In this document: positions 8,266 through 16,887 of the stretch, piece after piece
How positions within the stretch are numbered: position 1 is the first letter of the stretch
How the letters are laid out: each line of letters begins with the position of its first letter
Assembly (NCBI RefSeq): GCF_004792695.1
Contig: NZ_SRXU01000009.1
Location: forward strand, 91,070 to 155,069
Direction of reading: 5' to 3'
DNA from: Sphingomonas naasensis
Lineage (GTDB): Bacteria; Pseudomonadota; Alphaproteobacteria; Sphingomonadales; Sphingomonadaceae
Length of the DNA: 64,000 nt
Program-made: the position numbers and the translations under genes
The notes under the pieces: model-generated
Told to the model about the DNA's origin: nothing
The model's input: only the letters and a program-made list of their open reading frames with translations
Database searches by the model: none

Positions 8266-8449
8266 GCGTCTCGTCGCAGACAGCGGCGCACCGCACGCAC
8301 AGGCAGGCCGCAACGTCTCGTTTTCCAAACGGGGTCTTGCGCCGTGCGTCTGTGTCTTCCAGATCGGGTGTGAGCCGCGGCGTCGATCTCCTTGCGAAAT
8401 CGGCCCGTTCATGGGGGAGCCATCCGGCCTGTTCGAGAAAGAGCCCGTG

Positions 8450-8875
8450 ATGAAGTCTGTCGTATCGCGTTTGCTGGCCGTCGCGCTCGTGCTGCTGCCC
8501 GTTTCCACTGCCCCCGCCTTCGCCGACGAGCCTGCCGCGCCGCCGGTGGCCACCGAGTGGCGCAACCCGTCGAACAGCGTGCACATCCGCATCGACAAAT
8601 GCGACGGCAAGCTGTGCGGCACGGTGACATGGGCGAGCGCCAAGGCGCAGGCCGATGCCCGCCGCGGCGGCACGACCAATCTCGTCGGCACCCGGCTGTT
8701 CCGCGATCTCGAGCCCGCGGGCGCGAGCAAGTGGCACGGCAAGGTGTTCGTTCCCGACATCCGCAAGACCTTCTCGGGCACGCTGAGTTTCGCCGATTCG
8801 GAGACGATGATCGGCAAGGGCTGCGTGCTGTTCGGGATCATCTGCAAGTCGCAGACGTGGAAGCGGGTGCGCTGA
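8450..8875 (+). CDS. DUF2147 family secreted protein
   Basis: A 141-residue exported protein. The signal peptide MKSVVSRLLAVALVLLPVS...AFA is followed by the DUF2147 pattern: TEWRNPSNSVHIRIDKCDGKLCGTVTW, GTRLFRDLEP and GKVFVPDIRKTFSGTLSF, ending in GIICKSQTWKR. Paired cysteines (CDGKLC, and the two near the end) could form disulfides in the periplasm. The family's molecular function is unknown; it is predicted to be a small periplasmic beta-barrel. ATG 8450 is preferred to ATG 8411 because it starts the signal peptide directly and has a purine-rich GAGAAAGAG upstream. Confidence 0.88.
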   Translation: MKSVVSRLLAVALVLLPVSTAPAFADEPAAPPVATEWRNPSNSVHIRIDKCDGKLCGTVTWASAKAQADARRGGTTNLVGTRLFRDLEPAGASKWHGKVFVPDIRKTFSGTLSFADSETMIGKGCVLFGIICKSQTWKRVR

Positions 8876-8932
8876 AGTTCGGGCGCAGCTTCCGGGACTG
8901 ACCGGGCGCGCTTTCTCGGCTAGACCGGCGCC

Positions 8933-9730
8933 ATGGCAAGCGCACCCATAAGAATCGGCATCGGCGGCTGGACCTTCGAGCCGTGGCGCGGGACTTTCTA
9001 CCCGCAAGGCCTCAGCCAGAAGAAGGAGCTCGCATTCGCCTCGCGCCAGCTGAGCGCGATCGAGATCAACGGCACTTATTATTCGACCTTCAAGCCCGCG
9101 ACTTTCGAAGGCTGGCGCGACACCGTGCCCGACGGCTTCGTCTTCGCGGTCAAGGGCTCACGCTTCTGCACCAACCGCAAGGTGCTTGCCGAGGCGGGCG
9201 AATCGGTGGCGCGCTTCGTCGGCCAGGGGATCGTCGCGCTCGGCGACCGGCTCGGCCCGCTGATGTGGCAATTCATGGCGACCAAGAAGTTCGATGCCGC
9301 CGATTTCGGCGCGTTCCTCGATCTTCTCCCCCGCGCGCACGAAGGCGTGCCGCTCCGCCACGCGGTGCAGGTCCGCCACGAAAGCTTCGCGGTCCCCGAA
9401 TTCGTCGATCTGTGCCGCAAGGCGGGGGTGGCGATCGTCTATGCCGATTCGCCGCAATATCCCGCGATCGCCGATATCACCGGCGACTTCGTCTACGCCC
9501 GGCTCGAGGCCGGCGAGGACGAAAATCCGCTCTGCTATCCCGAGGCCGATCTGCCGCGCTGGACCGAAGCGGCGAAGATTTGGGCCGCGGGCGGGCGGCC
9601 CGATGGGCTGCCCTATGTCGAGGACGGCGATCCGCCGAAGCAGCCGCGCGAGACCTTCGTCTTCTTCATCCATGGCGGCAAGGTCCGCGCGCCCGCCGCG
9701 GCGCAGGAGCTGATTCGCAGGCTGGGCTGA
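8933..9730 (+). CDS. DUF72 (YecE-family) protein
   Basis: A 265-residue cytoplasmic protein of the DUF72/YecE family. The start IRIGIGGWTFEPWRGTFYP and the motif SAIEINGTYYSTFKPATFEGW are characteristic, as is the later VQVRHESFAVPEFVDLCRKAGVAIVYAD. The family has a TIM-barrel-like fold with an uncertain biochemical role. It stands alone, with its own short upstream region after the DUF2147 gene. Confidence 0.92.
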   Translation: MASAPIRIGIGGWTFEPWRGTFYPQGLSQKKELAFASRQLSAIEINGTYYSTFKPATFEGWRDTVPDGFVFAVKGSRFCTNRKVLAEAGESVARFVGQGIVALGDRLGPLMWQFMATKKFDAADFGAFLDLLPRAHEGVPLRHAVQVRHESFAVPEFVDLCRKAGVAIVYADSPQYPAIADITGDFVYARLEAGEDENPLCYPEADLPRWTEAAKIWAAGGRPDGLPYVEDGDPPKQPRETFVFFIHGGKVRAPAAAQELIRRLG

Positions 9731-9793
9731 ACCTGCGGTTTTGGCTTCCCCGTCGCGCCCGCGGCGCGCTATCGCCGGGTCCGGGGGTGTGGG

Positions 9794-11074
9794 ATGGAGA
9801 TCATGGTGTTGGGCGCCGGTGGGTTCATCGGCCGCCAGATCGTCGCCGAGCTGACCGCGGCGGGGCATCGGGTGACCGGGGTCGTGCGCGCGCTCGCGGG
9901 GCTCGATCGCGCCTTTCCCGATGCGCGCTTCGTGGAGCTGGACCTCACCCGGGCGACCGGGCCGGCGGACTGGACCCCGCACCTCGCCGGGGTGGACATC
10001 ATCGTCAACGCCGCGGGCCTGCTCCGCGGCGCGGGAATGGAGGCGGTGCACGTCACGGCGCCGCGCGCGCTCTATGCGGCGGCCGCGACGGCGGGGGTAC
10101 GCCGCATGGTGCTGATTTCGGCGATCAGCGCGCGCACCGGCGTCGATACCGACTATGCCCGATCCAAGCTCGCCGGCGAGCAGGTGCTGCGCGACGCCGG
10201 GATCGGCTGGACAATCCTGCGGCCCTCGCTGGTCTATGGCGATGGCAGCTATGGAGGCACCTCGCTGCTGCGCGGAATGGCCGGGCTGCCGTTGCGCGTG
10301 CCGCTGCCGGGCGACGGCAGCTTCGCATTCACTCCGATCCATGTCCGCGATCTCGCCAGGGCGGTGCGCCTCACCTGCGAGGAGGCGCGTTTCGCAGGCG
10401 AGGTGCTCGAGCCGGTCGGACCGGAGACGCTCAGCCTGCGCGCGCTGCTGGCGCGCTATCGTGCGTGGCTGGGTTTCGGCGCGGCGCGGTTCGTGCCCGT
10501 CCCGCTGCCGGTGATGCGCCTGCTCGCGCGCATCGGCGACGTCGCCGGATCGGGGCCGATCGCCACCAACAGCCTCGCGCAGCTCGTGGCGGGCAACGCC
10601 GGCAACAGCGCCGCCTTCGCCGACGCCATGGGGTTCGCGCCGCGGAGCGTCGGCGAGGCGCTCGCCGAGCGGCCCGCGCAGGTGCAGGATCGCTGGCACG
10701 CCCGGCTCTTCTTCCTCGCCCCCGCGATCCGCGGGGTGCTGGTTTTGCTCTGGCTCGCCTCGGCGGCGCTCGGGCTGTTCACCGGCGCGGCGGCGACGGC
10801 GGGCTTCGTCGATACGCTCGGCCTCGCGCCCGGCTGGGGCGAAGGCCTGCGGATCGGCACGAGCATCCTCGATATCGTGATCGCCGGCCTCGTGCTGCTC
10901 GATCGCCGCGGCCGGCTCGCCACCGGCGCCCAGCTCGCGGTGGTGATCGGCTACACGCTCGCGCTGGGCGCGGCCTTGCCCGCGCTCTGGCTCGATCCGC
11001 TCGGCCCGCTGCTCAAGAATCTGCCGATCCTCGCGCTGATCTGCGTCCACGGTGCGATCGCGGAGAATCGCTGA
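9794..11074 (+). CDS. NAD-dependent epimerase/SDR fused to a DoxX-like membrane domain
   Basis: A 426-residue two-part protein. Residues 1 to about 290 form an extended short-chain dehydrogenase/NmrA-type Rossmann domain: the NAD(P) motif is VLGAGGFIGRQI, followed by RRMVLISAISARTGVDTDYARSKLAGEQVL and the helix-strand ILRPSLVYG. From about residue 310 to the end there are roughly four hydrophobic helices of the DoxX-like type (RGVLVLLWLASAALGLFTGA, LDIVIAGLVLL, LAVVIGYTLALGAALPALW). The substrate is unknown; the membrane tail would hold the reductase at the inner membrane. The stop overlaps the start of the DUF2269 gene (TGATG), so the two membrane proteins are likely made together. Confidence 0.9.
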   Translation: MEIMVLGAGGFIGRQIVAELTAAGHRVTGVVRALAGLDRAFPDARFVELDLTRATGPADWTPHLAGVDIIVNAAGLLRGAGMEAVHVTAPRALYAAAATAGVRRMVLISAISARTGVDTDYARSKLAGEQVLRDAGIGWTILRPSLVYGDGSYGGTSLLRGMAGLPLRVPLPGDGSFAFTPIHVRDLARAVRLTCEEARFAGEVLEPVGPETLSLRALLARYRAWLGFGAARFVPVPLPVMRLLARIGDVAGSGPIATNSLAQLVAGNAGNSAAFADAMGFAPRSVGEALAERPAQVQDRWHARLFFLAPAIRGVLVLLWLASAALGLFTGAAATAGFVDTLGLAPGWGEGLRIGTSILDIVIAGLVLLDRRGRLATGAQLAVVIGYTLALGAALPALWLDPLGPLLKNLPILALICVHGAIAENR

Positions 11075-11547
11075 TGGATCTCTATCTGCTCGTCAAATGG
11101 GTCCATGTGCTGAGCAGCACGATCCTGTTCGGCTTCGGCGCGGGGACCGCCTGGTATCTGTGGCAGGCGCATCGGACCCGCGATCCCGCGACGATCGCCA
11201 GCGTCGGTCGGATGGTGGTGCGCGCGGACTGGATCTTCACCGGCACCAGCGGGCTCGTCCAGCCGGCCAGCGGCGTCTATCTGGTGCTGCGCGCCGGCTG
11301 GCCGCCCGACGCATCGTGGCTGGTCGCGGCCTATGGCCTCTACGCGCTGGCCTTCGCCTGCTGGGTGCCCGTGGTCGGATTGCAGATCCGCGCGCAGCGG
11401 CTCGCGCAGCACGCCGCCGATTCCGGCAAGCCGCTCCCGCCCGAATATGGCCGGGTCATGCGGGCGTGGTTCGCGCTCGGCTGGCCGGCCTTTCTCGGCC
11501 TGCTCGGGGTGTTCTGGCTGATGATCGCCAAGCCGGCGCTCTGGTAG
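11074..11547 (+). CDS. DUF2269-family integral membrane protein
   Basis: A 157-residue membrane protein with four predicted transmembrane helices. It begins MDLYLLVKWVHVLSSTILFGFGAG, the typical start of DUF2269/YqhA-like small membrane proteins, in which His11 and nearby residues may lie in a helix core. The C-terminal helix is FLGLLGVFWLMIAKPAL. The function is unknown. It is coupled to the SDR/DoxX gene by a TGATG overlap and faces the CoA-transferase gene with a single base between their stop codons. Confidence 0.85.
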   Translation: MDLYLLVKWVHVLSSTILFGFGAGTAWYLWQAHRTRDPATIASVGRMVVRADWIFTGTSGLVQPASGVYLVLRAGWPPDASWLVAAYGLYALAFACWVPVVGLQIRAQRLAQHAADSGKPLPPEYGRVMRAWFALGWPAFLGLLGVFWLMIAKPALW

Positions 11548-11548
11548 G

Positions 11549-12658
11549 CTAGGGCCGCTTCGGGCTCGCCCGGTCCGACACCATCCGCTCGCCGTCGATC
11601 ACGATCGGGCTGGCCAGCCCCGGCAGCCCGTCGCGTTCGATCCGCATGCCCCGCGCGATCACCTGCGGGTCGGCGAACACTTCGTCGACGGCGTTGATCG
11701 GCCCCGCCGGCACCCCGGCGGCCTCGAGCGCCTCGTAGAGATCGGCCTTGGCCCAGCCGCGTATCGTCGTCTCGATCGGCGCGATCAGCGCGGCGCGGTT
11801 GGTCACCCGCGCCGGATTGGTCGCGAAGCGCGCATCGTCGGCGAGATCGAGCCCGAGCACGTCGCACAATTTGCGGAACTGCGAATCATTGCCCACCGCG
11901 ACGATCAGCGCGCCGTCGCGCGTCTCGAAGGCCTGATAGGGTGCCAGATTGGCGTGGCCATTGCCCATCCGGTGCGGCACCCTGGCGGGGTCCGCCATCC
12001 AGTTGAGCGCTTGGTTGGCGAGCACCCCCACCTGCGTGTCGAGCAGCGCCATGTCGATATGCGCACCTTCGCCGTCGGCGTCGCGGTGGCGCAGCGCGGC
12101 GAGGATCGCCACCGCCGAATAGACGCCGGTGAAGATATCGGCATAGGCGACGCCCGATTTCTGTGGGCTCCCGTCGGGCTCGCCGGTGAGGCTCATCGCG
12201 CCGCCCATCCCCTGGATGATGAAATCATAGCCCGCGCGGCCCGCATAGGGACCGTCCTGGCCGAAGCCGGTGATCGAGCAGACCACCAAGCGCGGATGCG
12301 CGGCGCGCAGGCTGGCGGGGTCGAGCCCATATTTGGCCAGTCCGCCGACCTTGTAGTTCTCGATCACCACATCGGCATCGGCGATCAGCGCGCGAACCGT
12401 CTGCTGGCCCTCGGGCGTGGCGATGTCGATCGCGAGGCTGGTCTTGCCGCGATTGCAGGCATGGAAATAGGCGGCATCGCGATTCTCGCCATCGGGTGTG
12501 TGGAGAAAGGGCGGCCCCCAATGCCGCGTGTCATCGCCCGCGCCGGGGCGCTCGACCTTGACCACGTCGGCGCCGAGATCGGCGAGCAGCTGGCCGCACC
12601 ATGGGCCGGCAAGGATGCGCGCCAGCTCGACGACGCGAATCCCGGCGAGCGGCTTCAC
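11549..12658 (-). CDS. CaiB/BaiF (class III) CoA-transferase
   Basis: A 369-residue class III CoA-transferase, which moves CoA between a donor acyl-CoA and an acceptor acid through an aspartyl-CoA intermediate. The N-terminus LAGIRVVELARILAGPWCGQLLADLGADVVKVE is the family signature. The catalytic aspartate is probably that in GVAYADIFTGVYS, at about residue 168. It is third in a leftward operon behind glutaryl-CoA dehydrogenase and a GNAT. Type III transferases next to gcdH commonly activate glutarate with succinyl-CoA, so a glutarate/lysine-breakdown role is a reasonable inference. Confidence 0.9.
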   Translation of the reverse strand: MKPLAGIRVVELARILAGPWCGQLLADLGADVVKVERPGAGDDTRHWGPPFLHTPDGENRDAAYFHACNRGKTSLAIDIATPEGQQTVRALIADADVVIENYKVGGLAKYGLDPASLRAAHPRLVVCSITGFGQDGPYAGRAGYDFIIQGMGGAMSLTGEPDGSPQKSGVAYADIFTGVYSAVAILAALRHRDADGEGAHIDMALLDTQVGVLANQALNWMADPARVPHRMGNGHANLAPYQAFETRDGALIVAVGNDSQFRKLCDVLGLDLADDARFATNPARVTNRAALIAPIETTIRGWAKADLYEALEAAGVPAGPINAVDEVFADPQVIARGMRIERDGLPGLASPIVIDGERMVSDRASPKRP

Positions 12659-13185
12659 CCGCGAAAGCCCTCGCGGCGGATCTCGTAGACGACGTGCGGC
12701 ATCATCACGCCCGCCATCACTCGTTGCTCGACTCCCGGCCGCAGCACCCCGCCGATCTTCTCCATCGCCTTGCGCGAACGGACATTGTCCGCCCCGACCA
12801 TGAAGGTTGCGGTCTCGACGAAGCGATGGATGTGATCGAGCATCAGCCGCTTGATCTCGCGGTTATAGGTGCCGCCCCAACAGGCGCGCGCGATATAGGT
12901 CCAGCCGATCTCGATCTCGCTGGCATCGGCGAGATAGCCGTCATAGCGGCTCGACCCGATCACCGCGCCGGTTGCGCGGTCGAGGATCACCAGAGCGCCG
13001 CCCGAAGCGAGCCCGGCGTCGAAAAACGCATCGAACACGTCGCGCTTCCAGCGATCGTGCGCGGGATGGACTTCCCAGATCAGCCGATCGCTGGCCACTG
13101 CGAACAGCGACTCGCGATCGTCCGCGGTCATCGGGCGCAGCCGGACGAGCGCGCCTTCGAGGATGGGTTGACGATCGGGCGCCAT
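12655..13185 (-). CDS. RimJ/RimL-type GNAT acetyltransferase
   Basis: A 176-residue GNAT domain of the RimJ/RimL group: GALVRLRPMTADDRESLFAVASD at the start, EIEIGWTYIARACWGGTYNREIKRLMLDHI for the acetyl-CoA binding helix and NVRSRKAMEKIGGVLR near the end. The substrate is unknown. It lies between gcdH and the CoA-transferase with overlaps of 1 and 4 bases, so it is translated as part of that operon. A protein or metabolite target within lysine/glutarate catabolism is possible but unproven. Confidence 0.88.
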   Translation of the reverse strand: MAPDRQPILEGALVRLRPMTADDRESLFAVASDRLIWEVHPAHDRWKRDVFDAFFDAGLASGGALVILDRATGAVIGSSRYDGYLADASEIEIGWTYIARACWGGTYNREIKRLMLDHIHRFVETATFMVGADNVRSRKAMEKIGGVLRPGVEQRVMAGVMMPHVVYEIRREGFRG

Positions 13186-14369
13186 CAGAACGCCGCGATC
13201 CCGGTGATCGCGCGGCCGAGGATCAGCCCGTGCACGTCGTGCGTGCCTTCATAGGTGTTGACCGTCTCGAGGTTGATCGCGTGGCGCATCACGTGGAATT
13301 CGGCCGAGATGCCGTTGCCGCCATGCATGTCGCGTGCGACGCGGGCGATATCGAGCGCCTTGCCGCAATTGTTGCGCTTGATGATGCTGATCGTCTCGGG
13401 GGCGAGTGCGCCTTCGTCGAACAGCCGGCCCGCGCGCAGCGCCGCCTGCAGCCCGAGCGCGATCTCGGTCTCCATATTGGCGAGCTTGAGCTGGACGAGC
13501 TGGTTCGCCGCCAGTGGCTTGCCGAACTGGGCGCGATCGAGCGTGTATTGCCGCGCGGCGTGCATGCAGGCCTCGGCGGCGCCCATCGTCCCCCACGCGA
13601 TGCCGTAGCGTGCGCGGTTGAGGCAGCCGAACGGCCCCTTGAGCCCCTGAACTTCGGGCAGCAATGCGTCCTCGCCGACCTCGACGCCGTCCATCACGAT
13701 CTCGCCGGTGATGCTCGCGCGCAGCGAGAGCTTGCCCTCGATCTTGGGCGCCGACAGGCCCTTCATACCCTTTTCGAGGACGAATCCCTTGATCCCGCCG
13801 CCATGGGCGTCGCTCTTCGCCCAGACGACGAAGACGTCCGCGATCGGCGAGTTGGTGATCCACATCTTGGTGCCGGTGAGGCGATAGCCGCCATCGATCT
13901 TCTCGGCGCGAGTGCGCATCCCGCCTGGATCCGATCCGGCATCGGGCTCGGTCAGGCCGAAGCAGCCGATCCATTCGCCGGTGGCGAGCCTCGGCAGATA
14001 TTTCCGCTTCTGCGCCTCGGTGCCATAGGCGAAGATCGGGTGCATCACGAGGCTGCTCTGCACCGACATCGCCGAGCGATAGCCCGAATCGACGCGTTCG
14101 ACCTCGCGCGCGACCAGCCCATAGGCGACATAGCCGAGCCCGGCGCCGCCATAGCTTTCGGGGATGGTCGGGCCGAGCAGCCCCAGCGCGCCCATCTCGG
14201 CCATGATCTCGCGGTCGAACCGCTCCTCGAGGAACGCGCTGGTCACCCGCGGCAGCAGCTCGCCCTGCGCATAATCGCGCGCGGCGCCCTGCACCATGCG
14301 CTCCTCGTCGGTCAGCTGCGCATCGAGCGCGAACGGATCCTGCCAGTCAAACCGGCCCATCTCTGCCAT
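13185..14369 (-). CDS. gcdH: Glutaryl-CoA dehydrogenase (acyl-CoA dehydrogenase family)
   Basis: A 394-residue FAD enzyme expected to convert glutaryl-CoA to crotonyl-CoA in lysine and tryptophan breakdown. It matches the GcdH branch: FDWQDPFALDAQLTDEE at the N-terminus, GCFGLTEPDAGSDPGGMRTRA for the flavin/substrate region, and NTYEGTHDVHGLILGRAITG at the C-terminus with the catalytic glutamate in YEGTHD. The following GNAT and type III CoA-transferase overlap it head to tail. A stop-to-start gap of about 10 bases separates it from the upstream Mic60-like gene on the same strand, so readthrough from the hem cluster is possible. Confidence 0.92.
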   Translation of the reverse strand: MAEMGRFDWQDPFALDAQLTDEERMVQGAARDYAQGELLPRVTSAFLEERFDREIMAEMGALGLLGPTIPESYGGAGLGYVAYGLVAREVERVDSGYRSAMSVQSSLVMHPIFAYGTEAQKRKYLPRLATGEWIGCFGLTEPDAGSDPGGMRTRAEKIDGGYRLTGTKMWITNSPIADVFVVWAKSDAHGGGIKGFVLEKGMKGLSAPKIEGKLSLRASITGEIVMDGVEVGEDALLPEVQGLKGPFGCLNRARYGIAWGTMGAAEACMHAARQYTLDRAQFGKPLAANQLVQLKLANMETEIALGLQAALRAGRLFDEGALAPETISIIKRNNCGKALDIARVARDMHGGNGISAEFHVMRHAINLETVNTYEGTHDVHGLILGRAITGIAAF

Positions 14370-14379
14370 GTGTCTTCCT

Positions 14380-15240
14380 TCAGCTGGCTGCCGGGCGCGC
14401 GACGGGTGCCGCGGCCGGCGGCGTCGGGGCCGGCGCTTCGAGCGCGGCCCGTTCGATCTCGAACAATCCCTGGCGCGCCGCGATATAGCGTTTGGCGGCG
14501 CTCACCCAGCTCTCCGCGCTCGCGACGCCGGGCATGTGCACCACCTCGGCGAGCGCCGCCTCGACATCGCCGTGATCGAGCGCGAGCCGCGCGCGGCGTA
14601 GCCGGTCCGATGTGCGCGGGCTCGGCGATTCGGCCTGGCGGAGCACGACGAGGTCGCCGAGCACGCGGCGGACGCGCATCCACATGCTGTCGTCGGCGCC
14701 GGTGGCGAGCCGCGGCGCGATCGTTCCGAGCGCCAGCCGCAGATCGCCGAGCGTCACCGGCTCGGCCGATGCGCGCAGGATCGTCGCCACCGCTTCGCCA
14801 TGGTCCTCGGCGAAGCGCTGGCGCAGCTGGCCTTCGAGCGGGCCGAGCGGCTGGCCGCGCTCGAGCGCGCGGCGCACCCCTGCCGCGATCAGCAACTGCT
14901 CGGCGCGACTGGCATAATTGGCGGCGTTGCGCGCGCTGCCGCTGACGTCGCGCAGGCGCAGCTCGAGCTGGTCGAGCTTGCCGGCAAGCTCCTGCTCGCG
15001 CGCATTCAGCGTGGCGATATCGGTGCCGGCGGGCAGCGTCGCGGCGCGATTCGGCTCGGGCTGCGCCGCTTCGATCGGCGCGGGCACGGGAGTCGGCCCA
15101 GTCGCGATGCCGCCGCCGCCGAGCTGGAAGGCGGCCGCGGTCACGGCGATTCCGCCAGCAAAGGCAAGGCCGCCAATGAGATAGTGGGTCCGCGTATCGG
15201 CGCCGCGGGTGGGCTCCGCCGCGAGGGGCTCGTCGCTCAT
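14380..15240 (-). CDS. Mic60/mitofilin-like inner-membrane protein of the hem cluster
   Basis: A 286-residue protein with a short cytoplasmic N-terminus, one membrane span (YLIGGLAFAGGIAVTAAAFQL, about residues 20-40), a proline-rich linker, a coiled coil (AREQELAGKLDQLELRLRDV) and a C-terminal helical domain ending in a proline/alanine tail. The arrangement hemC-hemD-membrane coiled-coil protein is the known place of the alphaproteobacterial mitofilin homologue (COG4223), related to eukaryotic Mic60, which bends membranes. I base the call on architecture and position, not on a profile search. Confidence 0.72.
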   Translation of the reverse strand: MSDEPLAAEPTRGADTRTHYLIGGLAFAGGIAVTAAAFQLGGGGIATGPTPVPAPIEAAQPEPNRAATLPAGTDIATLNAREQELAGKLDQLELRLRDVSGSARNAANYASRAEQLLIAAGVRRALERGQPLGPLEGQLRQRFAEDHGEAVATILRASAEPVTLGDLRLALGTIAPRLATGADDSMWMRVRRVLGDLVVLRQAESPSPRTSDRLRRARLALDHGDVEAALAEVVHMPGVASAESWVSAAKRYIAARQGLFEIERAALEAPAPTPPAAAPVARPAAS

Positions 15241-15271
15241 GCCCCCCTTATTCGCCGCGCCGCCCGCGCGG

Positions 15272-15940
15272 TCAATCGGCGAGCGCGATCGCCGCGGCGA
15301 TCATTGCTTCGCTGCTGACCGTCCGGGGCACCACCAGTTGCTCCCAGCCGCCCCCCGCCGCTGCCGCCGCCGGCGCGCTGACGGCGACCAGCGCGATGCC
15401 GCCGCGATCGATTCCCGCGGCGTCGACCAATTCGGCGAGCCACGCGGCGGCGCGCGCCGATTGCACCAGCGCGATGCTGCCGGCGAGGCCGGTCAGCGCC
15501 TCGGGCGTGCGGGGTTCGCTGGCATAGACGGTGCGCACCGCGCCGACGATTCCGCCCGCCGCGATCGTTCGCTCGCGCCCGGCCAGATGCAGCGCGCGGC
15601 GAATCCCCGCCGCCTCTGCCTCGGCGAGCAACGCGGCCGCGCCGTCCTCGCCGACATGCGCCACGTCGAAGCCCGCGCGCCGCGCCGCGTCGGCGGTCGC
15701 CTTGCCGACCGCGTGCACCGGCAGGCGGTGCAGCGTCGAAAGGCCCGGCCCGCCATGGCGCAGCGCATTGGCGCTGGTCAGGATCAACGCGTCGAAATCC
15801 TCCGCGGCGGGGATCTGCCACGCCACCGGGCGCACGTCGAACAGCGGCAGGCGGATCGCGCGGCGCCCGCGCGCCTCGATCGCCGCGGCGGTCACGCGGT
15901 TGCCCGGCTCGGGCCGCAGCACCGCGATCGCGCGGCTCAT
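15272..15940 (-). CDS. hemD: Uroporphyrinogen-III synthase
   Basis: HemD closes and inverts ring D of hydroxymethylbilane to give uroporphyrinogen III, the branch point to haem and cobalamin. The 222-residue protein has the weakly conserved two-lobed HemD pattern: AIAVLRPEPGNRVTAAAIEARGR, FDALILTSANALRHGGP and a second-lobe segment IALVAVSAPAAAAA. ATG 15940 overlaps the hemC stop by 4 bases (ATGA), which both supports the start and shows coupling. The Mic60-like gene follows after about 30 bases. Confidence 0.92.
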   Translation of the reverse strand: MSRAIAVLRPEPGNRVTAAAIEARGRRAIRLPLFDVRPVAWQIPAAEDFDALILTSANALRHGGPGLSTLHRLPVHAVGKATADAARRAGFDVAHVGEDGAAALLAEAEAAGIRRALHLAGRERTIAAGGIVGAVRTVYASEPRTPEALTGLAGSIALVQSARAAAWLAELVDAAGIDRGGIALVAVSAPAAAAAGGGWEQLVVPRTVSSEAMIAAAIALAD

Positions 15941-16851
15941 CCGCCGAACAGCGCGCGGATCGCTTCGGGCGCGCGGAACAGCAAGTCGCGCGCCACGGCG
16001 ATCGGCAGCGTCGGATCGGTCGGCGCGCCCGCTTCCTGCGCCGCGACATGGACGCTGCCGTCTTCCGAGAGCAGCTCGGCGCGCAGGGTCATGATCGCGC
16101 CCTCGATCACCGCCAGCGCCGCGACCGGCGAATGGCAATCGGCCTTGAGCGCCGCGAGCAGGCCCCTTTCCGCGGTCACGCAGGCATGCGTTTCGGGATG
16201 GTCGATCTTCGCCAGCAGCGCGCGGGCATGCGCGTCGTCGGCGCGGCACTCGATCCCCACCGCGCCCTGCGCCGGCGCCGGCAGCATCAGATTGATCGGG
16301 ATCGGCGTGCCGACGTCATGACGTCTCAATCGATCGAGCCCCGCGGCGGCGAGCAGCGTTGCGTCGACTTCCCCGGCGGCGAGCTTGGCGAGGCGGGTGT
16401 CGACATTGCCGCGGAACAGCACGATCTCGAGATCGGGCCGCAGCCGGCGCAGCTGCGCGGCGCGGCGCGGCGAGCTGGTGCCCACCACCGCGCGCACGCC
16501 GAGCGCATCGATCGAATCGGCGCCGATCAGCCGATCCTGCACGTCGGCGCGCGGGAGCATCGCCGCGATCGCGATCTCCGCCGGACGGAAGGTCTCGACG
16601 TCCTTCATCGAATGCACCGCCGCGTCGATCTCGCCGTCGAGCAATGCGCGGTCGAGCTCCTTGGTCCACAGCGCCTTGCCGCCGATCTCGGCGAGCGCGC
16701 GGTCCTGCACCTTGTCGCCGGTGGTGCGGATCGGAACGATCGTGATCGCATCGGGCGCCAGCGCATGCGCGGCGGCGAGCGCATCGCGCACGAGATGGGC
16801 CTGTGTGAGGGCAAGCGGCGAGCCGCGGGTGCCGAGGCGGAAGATGGGCAT
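15937..16851 (-). CDS. hemC: Porphobilinogen deaminase (hydroxymethylbilane synthase)
   Basis: HemC joins four porphobilinogens into hydroxymethylbilane in the cytoplasm. The 304-residue protein shows the full signature: RLGTRGSPLALTQA, KALWTKELDRALLDGEIDAAVHSMKD, VVGTSSPRRAAQL and FRGNVDTRLAKL. The dipyrromethane cofactor is carried by Cys239 in KADCHSPVAA. I start at ATG 16851 (MPIFRLGTRGS); the frame is open further upstream, but that stretch runs antisense through tsaD. It is divergent from tsaD, with only 36 bases between the two starts. Confidence 0.96.
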   Translation of the reverse strand: MPIFRLGTRGSPLALTQAHLVRDALAAAHALAPDAITIVPIRTTGDKVQDRALAEIGGKALWTKELDRALLDGEIDAAVHSMKDVETFRPAEIAIAAMLPRADVQDRLIGADSIDALGVRAVVGTSSPRRAAQLRRLRPDLEIVLFRGNVDTRLAKLAAGEVDATLLAAAGLDRLRRHDVGTPIPINLMLPAPAQGAVGIECRADDAHARALLAKIDHPETHACVTAERGLLAALKADCHSPVAALAVIEGAIMTLRAELLSEDGSVHVAAQEAGAPTDPTLPIAVARDLLFRAPEAIRALFGG

Positions 16852-16887
16852 GCTTGCGCTAATGCCCCCGCGGACTAATTGGATGCA

